DNA of 64,000 nt from Tenebrio molitor. Lineage: Eukaryota; Arthropoda; Insecta; Coleoptera; Tenebrionidae. A program made the position numbers and the translations under genes. The DNA is taken from NCBI RefSeq assembly GCF_963966145.1, contig NC_091046.1, positions 806,001 to 870,000 of the forward strand, given 5' to 3'. Shown here piece by piece: positions 44,042 through 53,576 of the stretch (position 1 is its first letter; the number at the start of each line of letters is the position of its first letter). The notes below the pieces were generated by a model. It did no database searches and was not told the DNA's origin. It saw nothing but the letters and a program-made list of their open reading frames with translations.

Positions 44042-44558
44042 GGGGCCCAAGACTGAAATCAAAAAAGAAGTTGACAGTGATTTGTCACGTGGTGATGATG
44101 ATTCGAACGAAGAACAGAGAGGAGTGACCGACAGTGATTTCATACCTAGCAACGGGAATTCGACCGACGAAGGCAGAGTTAGACGGAAACGTAAAAAGAA
44201 ACCCCGAACGGACAAAGTTCTGTGCGACATCTGCGGCAAGGGTTTCACCAGCAGTGACAACTTTTTACGTCACCTCAGAATTCACGCGGGATACAAACCC
44301 TACACTTGTTACGTGTGCGGGAAGAGTTTCACCGTCAAGGGTATGTTGAGTCAACACGAGAGGATCCACACTGGCGATAAACGCTACGTGTGTGACGTCT
44401 GCGGCAAGAAATTCACGCAGAGGTCGCCGCTTGTCATCCATAAGAGGAGTCACTCCGGTGAAAAACCCTATTCGTGTCACATCTGTCACAAGAAATTCGT
44501 TTCCAAGGGACACGTATGGATGCATCTGAAGAACTGTCCGGGAGAACCAGAGAATTGA
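44042..44558 (+). CDS. V29: duplicate of V28, 4 fingers, last C2HC
   Basis: Acceptor catttttcag ends at 44041. Leader G-P-K-T-E-I-K-K-E-V-D-S-D replaces the V28 version and is nine residues shorter in the acidic part. It ends in a basic block (R-R-K-R-K-K-K-P-R). The four fingers are almost the same as in V28, differing at helix-region positions (S-S-D-N-F, T-V-K-G-M). 171 residues. ATTAAA at 44590-44595. Confidence 0.88.
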
Positions 44559-44776
44559 ACGACTACCTACTTTTTTTTATAAATTTGTAATTAAACTTTA
44601 GAAAATGATGATTCGTTTTATTGTCTTGAAGATGACCGAAGTATGTCAGTTCAGTTTTTAGAAAGCTATTTTGTTGTATTTTAGAGATATTTGTTTTTTT
44701 GTCTTACGCGCAAAGGTTAGTATTTACTCCTTTTTCTTGTTTAGGCTATCGATTAACGGTGTATTTTTTTTTACAG

Positions 44777-45899
44777 GCGACTGCGCCCCAAACGCAAAAA
44801 CAGCGACGTAGACTATTCCCCCAATTGTCATAATTTGTCGAGCGGAGACGAAACTCCCAAAACTCGTCGTCTGAAGCGCAACTACAACGCCAACAAAACT
44901 TGGCCTTGTAAGAAGTGCGACCAAACTTTCGAGACCCTCCGGTTGCTGCGCCAACACCGCAAGACTCACACCGTGGAGGACATCACCGAACAGCACACTT
45001 ACAAATTCGACGAAGTCCAGGAAATATATATTTGTAACACTTGTTCGGCGGAGTACCAAGAGCGCGAAGAGATCGAGAAGCACATCAAGACTCACGAAGA
45101 GATGTTCGAGTGTTCCGTTTGTCAAGAAAAATTCCAAAAGGCGTACAACTACGGGACCCACATGGCGATACACAGCGACGACAAGTTGTTCAGGTGCCCC
45201 CAGTGCTCTTACAAGACCCCGAAGCGCACCGGCCTCCTCATCCACATCAACTACGTCCACTTGAGGAAGTTTTATTACGTCTGCACCACGTGCGGGAAGG
45301 GATTCAACGATGTCGTTTTGTTCAAAGAGCACGATAACGAGCACCAAGGGGTGCGTCCGTTCGTTTGTGTGGTTTGCAACAAAGATTTCGCCTACTCCAG
45401 GTACCTGTTGACCCACCAGGTGCGCTACCACAGGGTGGGAATCGAAGGCAAATTGTTGCCGAATCAGTGCAACGTGTGCAACAAGGTATTCAGCAAGGTG
45501 GCGACGTTGGAGAGGCACTTCAAGGAGAAGCACAGCGTGGCCAAGCTGCCCCACGAGAAGAAGCATTTGTGCGACTTGTGCGGCAAAGGGTTCGCTCAGA
45601 AGAACAAATTGAGGATACATTACAGGGTTCACACGGGGGTGAAGCCGTACACTTGCAGCTACTGCGCCAAAAGCTTCACCAAGAAGGATTACTTGGTGAT
45701 GCACGAGAGGGTGCACAGCGGCGAAAAACCCTACTCGTGCGAGTATTGCGGCAAGTGTTTCAGCCAGGGGGCGCCGCTGAGGATTCATCTGAGGACGCAC
45801 ACGGGGGAGAGGCCCTACGTGTGCCAGTTTTGCGGGGCGGGGTTCACCTCGAGGGGGGCGTTAAATATTCATTGTAAGAGTTGTACAGGGCGGGCTTGA
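44777..45899 (+). CDS. V30: last exon of the array, 11 fingers, last C2HC
   Basis: Acceptor tttttttttacag ends at 44776. Basic leader (R-L-R-P-K-R-K-N-S), then WPCKKC, YICNTC, FECSVC, FRCPQC, YVCTTC, FVCVVC, NQCNVC, HLCDLC, YTCSYC, YSCEYC and YVCQFC, ending H-C-K-S-C-T-G. 373 residues. Shares spacing and odd linkers with V26. AATAAA at 45900-45905 begins directly after the TGA. No further finger exon follows, so this is the right edge of the array. Confidence 0.9.
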
Positions 45900-45905
45900 A
45901 ATAAA

Positions 45906-46327
45906 GGTTTTTCCTAACGTTTTTTATTTCCTTTCCCAACGAAAAATTGTCTGTTAAATGTAATAAATATAATGATTTTTACTTTGACATATGAAATGAC
46001 GTAAGTGACCTTGTTAAAATTTTGTCCTGTTCCGAAAAAGAGTACTATTCCGGACACGGAATCTTGGCCAACATTTTTTAGACAGTTCTAAAAAAATTAT
46101 GTAAACCAACCATTAGTGTCATTAATAAATGTCAATTATTAAAAATCACTTTGAAGTTTTTCTTGTGACATCAAAAAAGCAGGGAAATTGCATTATCGAG
46201 TCAAAAGTTGGGTTATGTTCAATTAAGGCCAGTTCACACATATTTGTCAGTTCAATGTCAGTTATGGCCAAGATTCCGTGTCCGGAATAGTACAAGAAAG
46301 AAATAGCACAACTTGGTCAATATCGCT
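45906..46327. other. Spacer between the array and the F-box gene, with a foldback
   Basis: The two convergent transcription units are separated by about 420 bp. A perfect 29-bp inverted repeat (46042-46070 and 46265-46293, containing ccggacacggaat) brackets 194 bp and is probably a small foldback element. No gene. Confidence 0.7.
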
Positions 46328-47888
46328 TTAATTTAAAATGAGCAAGGAACAAATTGCGTTGTGGCTACGCTTCATCAACGTAAACTGGACCCTTTTGTGC
46401 TTCATATCCTCAATTTCTTCGTTGAGAATCTTGTTGAAGACGAGATGTTTCTCCGGGAACCCGTTAGGCAACATGTAGTAGTACATGATGTTGGAGAAAT
46501 AAGTCTTCAGTACTTGCGGATTCTCCAAATATCCGTTGAACACGAAACTTTTTAATTTGGAGCACCTCCTCAACATCATCATGAGGATGTCGTCCAAAAT
46601 CTCGTTTTCGTTCTTGACGTGCAGATCGACGATCTCTAGAAAAACGGATTAGGACGAATCGAGAAGTGAAAAATGAGTACCTACCAAGAGTCCTGTGGTA
46701 GTTGGTCACGAGCAAATTTAGAGTCTTTCGAAAGTTACACCTGCCCCCTCTGTCCAAAACCCTGGGTAGCACGATCGAAAGCGACACTATCGGCATGGAT
46801 TGTTTGAGGTAGAGTCGCAATTCGCCGTAGTGATAGACATTTCCTGAAAAAGAAAACGTACTGAAGCGGTACCGATTCGGTCGGGACTTACTTATGACCA
46901 GGGTGACCTTGAGATTGGGACACGCGCTGCTCAAGAGGCACCACTGTTCGTCGTCGATGACGTGGTCGTGCCAAGAAGTCTCTTTCAGGATGATATCGAG
47001 GTTTTCGAGACATCTGTTCTTGCTGGTCAGGATGGAATCGATCAGTTTACAAGACAAGATGAAATAGTCGAGTTTGAAGGTTTTTAAATAGGTGAGTTGC
47101 TCGATGCAACTCCTGAAATAAATCGAGTCAAAGGAAGATTGGCAGTAGTAGCAACTACGTATGTCTAGACTGGTGATGGTGGCTCTGGAACCCAAACACG
47201 ACGTCAACAGTTTCATGTAGTTGGCACTGTGCATGTTGATGTTGTCGAAAATAACATTCTTCAGGCTCACTTGGTTTCTGCAATTGCCTCGGCTGGTACC
47301 GCGAGCGTTTCGGTTCGATACTTACTTGAGGAATCGAGCCAAGTGGTAAGTGACCTTCTGGAACGACACAAAGTCGAACCAGTTGAAAATCCTCAAACAA
47401 CTGATCTGGATGAAGCTGTCGTACAAGATCAGAAAGAATCTGACAGCCTTCTTGGTCAACTCTTTATATTTGACCGGTCCCCATTTATTGTTCCTGTGAG
47501 GCACCGCCCATCCGAACTCCAGATTCTTGATGTACTTGCAGTAGTCCCTCAACAAGAGGATGGTACTGGGTTCTGGAACAGAACGCCGTGAAACGACGCA
47601 CTTCCGACAACACACTTTGTTACCCATCAGATCTGTGTCTATGTGAACGATCATGGTTTTCCACAGTATCACGTGGTCCAGACCGTGCCTCCAGTGCTCG
47701 CAGACCAGCGAACAGGAGAGGCGGTCTCTCCTCGACAGGTAGGAATATAAATGGACCAGCAACTCCAAGGGCAGATTTTCCCAATCTCCCATTTCGTCCG
47801 GACCATCGAATAGGGTCTGGCATCGTCCGCTATATCTATTTTTGGGCTGTGGGGGCTCCCTTAATCTTACGTTAATTTTATTTGTCAA
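46328..47888 (-). CDS. F-box/leucine-rich-repeat protein, FBXO39/FBXO33-like, 4 exons
   Basis: Exons on the - strand are 47888-47326, 47277-46892, 46843-46685 and 46635-46328. All introns are about 50 nt with GT/AG ends, and joining them gives one frame of 471 residues. The F-box is at about residues 37-70 (W-E-N-L-P-L-E-L-L, L-V-C-E-H-W), the part that binds Skp1 in SCF ubiquitin ligases. The remainder has leucine-rich-repeat-like stretches (S-L-K-N-V-I-F-D-N, I-T-S-L-D-I-R-S-C) expected to bind a substrate. The A-C-P-N-L-K-V pattern and overall length recall FBXO39, but the match is from memory. The poly(A) variant ATTAAA (46332-46327) overlaps the stop codon. Confidence 0.85.
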
Positions 47889-47960
47889 ATGCCAAAGCGC
47901 TTAAGTCTACTCTAATTGACGTGAGTTGGCAAGGAGACAAAAAAATTCAAATATCTAATC

Positions 47961-48175
47961 TGGGCCTGTTCATGGTTTTTACCCTGTTTTAAAAAAGCAA
48001 ATATTTCAAGGATTTTAAAAAAGTAACATTTTTAACAACGATTTTACCCTGTTTTTAAGACACCTTTTTTATAAAGTCCAAATTTTAAGGAGTCTGCCCT
48101 GATTTAAGAAATAAAATTTGACTCCAGCTAAAAAAATTCACATTAAAAGTTAAAATTTACCCTGTTTTTAAAGTA
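47961..48175. repeat. Dispersed repeat, copy inverted relative to 62090-62325
   Basis: Contains gggcctgtt, catggtttttacc, gcaaatatttcaaggatt and cacctttttt in the same order as the reverse complement of 62090-62325. It also carries several ttaccctgtttt repeats. Probably an old, degraded mobile-element family. Confidence 0.65.
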
Positions 48176-51041
48176 TATACAGGGTCTATCAGAACTGGCG
48201 GACCAAAATAATACGGTGAAATCATCATCTTCTGGGAATAATAGGAAAAATATTTTAAAAAACCATCCTCATTGGATTTTAAAATAAGAACGTTGTTCAT
48301 TGACCAATCGCGTGTAGATATAAAATTACCTTAAAAAATTATATCAGTAACTATCGAAACAAATTTGATTGTTGCAAAGATATATAGTCTATTTTTTAAT
48401 CAAAGAACCACGACCTGTTGATTTAGGTTTGTAAATATAAAATTTTACGAAATGTAGGGAATTTAATGATATCTATTGGCTATACCAGCCAACGTCTGTC
48501 ATTTTTAATGTCCTTGAAAGTACTGCAACTAAAATTAGTTCTGATTAGATTACGTGAAGAAATGCAGACAGAAAAATCGACCTGCTAATGAGAGAAAATA
48601 ATTGACATAATCTCAGATATGATCGTGGGAGATTTTGCGATATAGGTTTCCGATTCACTGAAAGGAATCGAACTTTCCACCTCTAAATTCTATAACACAC
48701 AAAAATCCCTAGATTACAATAAAATCTGACAAAAACCCCTTTCTCCCTCGGTGTTTCAAAAATCCCTAGACCTGGCAACATTGGGACTAAGGACGGCGTG
48801 AGATATGACATTTGGTGGGGGAAATCTGCGCGGACAAAATATTCCAGTGGCGTGGCACAACCAGTGGCGCCACGGCTGTATGTCAGTTGGGCCACAAACA
48901 CAAAATTAATCCGCTGGTGAGTGAGGATAGGGATTAAGCGGTACGAGGCCCACGGAGCGGTGGGATTGGGTGGTCTGCCGGAACGCTTTATGGGTAAACA
49001 ATTGTGGTGTGGTCTGCCATTTACCCGGTGTTATGGAGTACTGAAAAATAGTTTGAAAAATTCAATATCCACTTCTGTGGTGACTCCTGAAATGCTTGAG
49101 CGCGTTCACGGCAACATCGTTAAAAGAGCCAACGCATGTAATTTATTAATGCATTCATTTTTGTAATGACGAACTAACTGGAACTTTTTTTTTGTTACAT
49201 TTTTTTACAAAATAAATGAAAATTCGACAGTTGGCAATGATTTAAATTGTCATATTATTGTCTTATTGTCACTGCCAAAATGAATGAATTTCCAAAACAG
49301 AGTAAAGCATCAATAAGCAAGCAGACGAAGCAGCACATTTTACAAATAAAAAAATCCAAATCTAAAATAAAAATCTTCCTAAGTGCTGTACAGGCTTCAG
49401 TCCCAGAAGTAAGTATGTACAAAATTTTAAATGAAGAACAAGAACAAGGCTTATGGGAAACTTTAGCATCCATGACTTATCCCCAATTATTGTTAATTTG
49501 GTTGAAGATTCCGATTCGGACTTAGAAAACAGCGACGATGACGAGGATGAGTAGCAAAATGCAAAATTATTTCATTGTTACGTTCAACTGCCTTTTCGTA
49601 TTTGTTTAGTGCAACTTGGCTTTTTTTTTCAAAATAATTAAACAAATTTAATTTCACTATACTTTGATTGGGACCAGTTTTGACAGAACAAACGTGACCC
49701 ATAGCTTTCTATCATGCCCATAACCTAACTTTTTAAAAGCCCAAATTCGCGGTAAAAAGATGTGTTCACAAGACAAAAGTTACTAAATTTAGTAACTCTA
49801 GTTCGTCATTACAAAAGTGAATTGATTATACAGGGTGAGCAACAATAACTGTTTCAGTTGGCAAAAAAAAAATTACATAAAATTTTCAAGACTGTGAATG
49901 TACCTATTTCGGTTTGTTTTTTTGACATTATTGACAGCTGGTATACATTTCAAATTTAAACGTCTTGGTTTTTGTAATATTTTATTAGTAAAATGATTTT
50001 CTCGTTGGAACATGACATAAAAGTCACTAAAAATCACCAGAATTTATTGCCAACTCAATCAGTACTTGTTGCTCACACGGTATATAATCTGTTTCAAAAT
50101 CAAAAATCCACCAACACTGCAATCTACCTCGAAAATACAACCGACAACGTCGCGAATTTTTGTTTTTAGTGTGTCTGCAAGTGTCAGAAAAAAATGGGGT
50201 TATGAAAGAATTTTGTTGACAATTGTTTCGGTCGTAGTTCATAGTGTTTTTTTATTCTCATTTTATTATTTCACTCAAAAGGTATGATATGGTAGCTACC
50301 ACCCTTTTGTACATAATAATTATTTTGTGTTAGAGATATTTTCATATTTGATGGCGGAAACAAAAGACTGAGAAATGTCACAAATTTAAATTGTCAGTGT
50401 CAAATTTCTCAAAGACGTTCGTGATTTCGACAGAAATGCAGCAAATTGGCAATAAGAAAGTTATTCATCGTCGAACTAGAGACATAATTTGTAATACGTT
50501 TGATTATATGAGAATAACTTTTCCTTTGGAACCACTGACAAAAATTGGTTTCCTGAGAATTTATTTTTTCAATCTATTTAGCGAAAATTTAAATTTACCT
50601 AGACATTCCTTTTTACGGCGTTTATGAGAAATTTGACACTGACATACAATTTTGACATACAATTGACATACACTAAAGTGAAAAATAAAACTATTTAGTT
50701 TGGATCTTGTTGTTTTGTAGTATGCGACTGAAAATCACTTTAGAGAAGATTCGACGGAAACGGTTGCGCTGACTACATAGATTGGCAATTTATTGAGAGA
50801 CTTTAAGACCACAGGATTTTTCAATGTCATCAAAGGAATCATCTTTATTAACCACTCAAATTAACGTGAGCCCACAAATGTAAAAAATCAATATCTCATT
50901 AGAGAATGAGATCAGTAACAGTATTGGTCTATTCGATTCGAGTTAATTTCCTTTATTGATATTCTGGTGTCTGTTTACTAAACGCTACAACAAAAATGTT
51001 ATCGGATTAAGAACCAGAACGCCACTAGAAAACGGGGCAAG
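48176..51041. other. Transposon-rich spacer upstream of the gustatory receptor gene
   Basis: Contains element ends of the T-A-C-A-G-G-G-T type near 48177 and 49831. There is a transposase-like remnant at about 49075-49165 (T-P-E-M-L-E-R-V, typical of mariner-like C-termini) and an acidic end E-D-S-D-S-D-L-E-N-S near 49508-49550. All are too short or frameshifted to be functional. Another AT-rich frame at 50391-50627 is of unknown nature. Confidence 0.5.
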
Positions 51042-52260
51042 ATGAGCTCTAACTTATCAATGAAAGACATCAACTTTATCCGTGGTTTGTTCAGTTTTCT
51101 GAATATTTTTCTGATCGCGCCGTGGTACAACTTCGACAAGAATACCATTTACAAACCTATCTTGTGCAAGTGTTACGGGTGCTTGTTACTGCTGCTGAAT
51201 ATATTTTTAACTGTCTATTTTTCACTAACGGATGAAAGCGTGGTGCGTCTTTATTGGGGGTTACTGTTTACGCAAAGATTTCTCTTCTTCCTTGCTGCCG
51301 GAACTACAACGGCATTGTGTTTGTTGACAATTGTGAAATCGTCGCTTTGGGATGTCGACAACTGGAAAATATTGATGACAAATTTCCACTATGTCGACTT
51401 AAAGCTACAAAACAAAGCGAAAGTGGAAGTGAGACTGGTGAAGAATTTTTACTTTGGTTTTTTTGTGAAACATTTCTTCTTTATGATTTTCGCAATTTAT
51501 TCAATATGTGTGTGGTCAAGCTTGTTTGGTTTCACTATTTGGAAAACTGTTCTCGTGACTGGTTGGAAGGAAATATATTATGAATTTTTAACAGTGAATT
51601 TGTTAAACTGTTTCATCCAAAGTTTCAAGAGTAGATATGAAGATTTAAATGAAAGACTTTTGAATATCGGTAAAGAAAGGAAAGTGGTTCCAGAACTGAC
51701 CAAACTTGCACATTGCTATCGAATTCTTGGAGAGACGATAGAGATTTTTAACAAGATGTTTGGTGTTCAACTGATAATGATCATTTTTCACTGTGGAACA
51801 GAATTTGTCAGTTGCTTAAATTTGAGTTTTGTCAGTTTCTTAACGGACGACAACAGTTTGTATCTTCACATCATTATTTCTAATGTTGTGTTGTTGATTT
51901 CCATATCAGTAAGTATTGAAGTGTTATGGAGTTGTTAAGAACTGTTTGTTTATTTTACTATTCCAGTATAACGTTTTGACGATCGTAATTCCAATAGATT
52001 CGACCTTGAAGGAAGCTAAAAAGTTCGTCGACTTGTGTTACAAACTTCAAGAACAATTCATCCAAGAATCAAAAGAAATTGAAGTTTTAAGCAGATTAGT
52101 AGATCATTCGAAAAATTTTAAGCGCGAGTTTAGTGCAGCTGGATTTTTTGACATCAATAAAAGTATCATTTTCAGCTTGGTCGGTAATGTAGCGACTTAT
52201 TTGATCATAACGATTCAACTGAACCAAAGTCAGCGTCAACAAATAGTTGTGAAGAACTAA
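51042..52260 (+). CDS. Gustatory receptor family (7tm_7), 2 exons
   Basis: Exon 1 is 51042-51908, the donor is tca|gtaagt, and exon 2 is 51967-52260 after ctattccag; phase 0, 386 residues. Several hydrophobic segments are visible (about residues 40-60, 70-95, 130-160, 240-265, 275-295). The end has the family signature: A-A-G-F-F-D-I-N, then T-Y-L-I-I-T-I-Q close to the C-terminus. These proteins form ligand-gated cation channels in taste and related neurons. A second start at 51060 is possible. The ligand cannot be predicted. Its 5' part and upstream DNA are duplicated at 53097-53576. Confidence 0.88.
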
Positions 52261-53096
52261 CTAGTTTCTTTAAAGAAAATTCAACTTTTGTCACCTTTTT
52301 ATATTTTTTTGAATGATCTGTTTTTGTTATTAGATACTCGTATGTATCTACTGTCGCGAGTAAAAAAAAACTGGTGGTGAAAATCGCCATTGCGTCAAAA
52401 CATGATTTTCACCACCAGTTTTTTTCCAGCATTTTCCATTGAAAATGCTCCATTGTAAAACGGTGGTAAATGACCTTACCTGACCTGTCATCATGTTGTA
52501 TGACATTAATTGACATTTTTTTCTCTTTTTCTTGACACTTTATTGACATGAACATAATCAGGCAGAGAAAATATTTTAATTTGTGACAATCTAACCACAT
52601 CTTGAAATGATATTGACGACCAGAAAATGCATTAAATCTTGATCGTCAAGGTCATTTTGTCACAAATGAAAAATTTTGCCTGCTTAATTAAGGCCAATGT
52701 CAATTAAACGTCAATCAAAAAAAAAAAATTGTCAAAGTTTTATAATAAACATTCAAAATTATGGCCCCAATTATTTTAACAGAGTAAAAATTATTTCGCT
52801 GATAGAGACGGATGTGTCAGAAGCTACGGTGGCAACCCAGTTGGGATTTACAAAAAGTTGACAAGATCTTGACAAGACAAGACAAATAGAATTTATTAGA
52901 GGTTATGCCCGTTTCACATTACAGCACTTTCCATTGTGTCAAAGAATGACCCTGACGACCAAAATTTATTGCTTGCGACAGTACCTGCTTCTTATTTTTT
53001 AAATTTAATCTCAATTTTCTGTACCTAATTGTATATTCTGAAAATAAATCTCTAATAAGTCTCTACTGGTTATGCGGAAAAATGTAAAATTTTGGT
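52261..53096. other. Spacer after the gustatory receptor gene, with a perfect hairpin
   Basis: Contains a 21-bp perfect hairpin (52365-52385 pairing with 52404-52424, arm core ctggtggtgaaaatc, 18-nt loop) and a second small hairpin right after it (about 52429-52448, gcattttc/gaaaatgc). No coding evidence. AT-rich. Confidence 0.6.
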
Positions 53097-53576
53097 GCAA
53101 TTTAGTTTTTAGTTTAGATCTTGTTGGTTCGTACTATGAGACTGAAGATGATTTTAAAGAAGAGTCGACGGAAGCTGTTGCGCTGACTAGATTGGCAATT
53201 TATTGAGAACATTTCGTTGAGAGTTTAACGCGAGAGAATTTTTCAGTATCCACATAACAATCATCTTTATTAACGACTCAAATGAACATGAACCCAGAAA
53301 TGTAAAAATCAATATCTTACTCTCTTATTGGTCTATTCGATTCGTATTAATTTCCCTTATTGATGTTCTGGTCCCTGTTTGCTACACGTTACAACAAAAC
53401 GTTATCGGATTAAGAACCAAAACGCCACTGGAAAACAGGGCAAGATGAGCTTTAACTTATCAACTTTATTCGTGGCTTGTTTCTGAATATTTTTCCGATC
53501 ACGCCATGGTACAACTTCGACAAGAATATCATCTTCAAACCTATCTTGTGCAAGTGCTACGGGTGCTTGTTACTGC
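53097..53576 (+). pseudogene. Truncated duplicate of the gustatory receptor 5' region
   Basis: Matches 50697-51190: upstream DNA, the start region (aagatgagct, with M-S-F-N-L-S for M-S-S-N-L-S) and the first codons to K-C-Y-G-C-L-L-L. About 18 nt are missing after the start and there is a frameshift before I-F. Homology stops at 53576, exactly where satellite-related sequence begins. Not functional. Confidence 0.82.

Noticed and set aside
1..45905. Thirty separate intronless zinc-finger genes
   Set aside because: Shared acceptor phase, lack of start codons in several blocks and gaps of only about 100 bp between a poly(A) signal and the next acceptor favour alternative terminal exons. I cannot exclude some separate promoters.
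47588..47875. + strand open frame opposite the F-box exon
   Set aside because: The - strand exon carries the F-box and good splice sites. The + frame has no recognisable domain.
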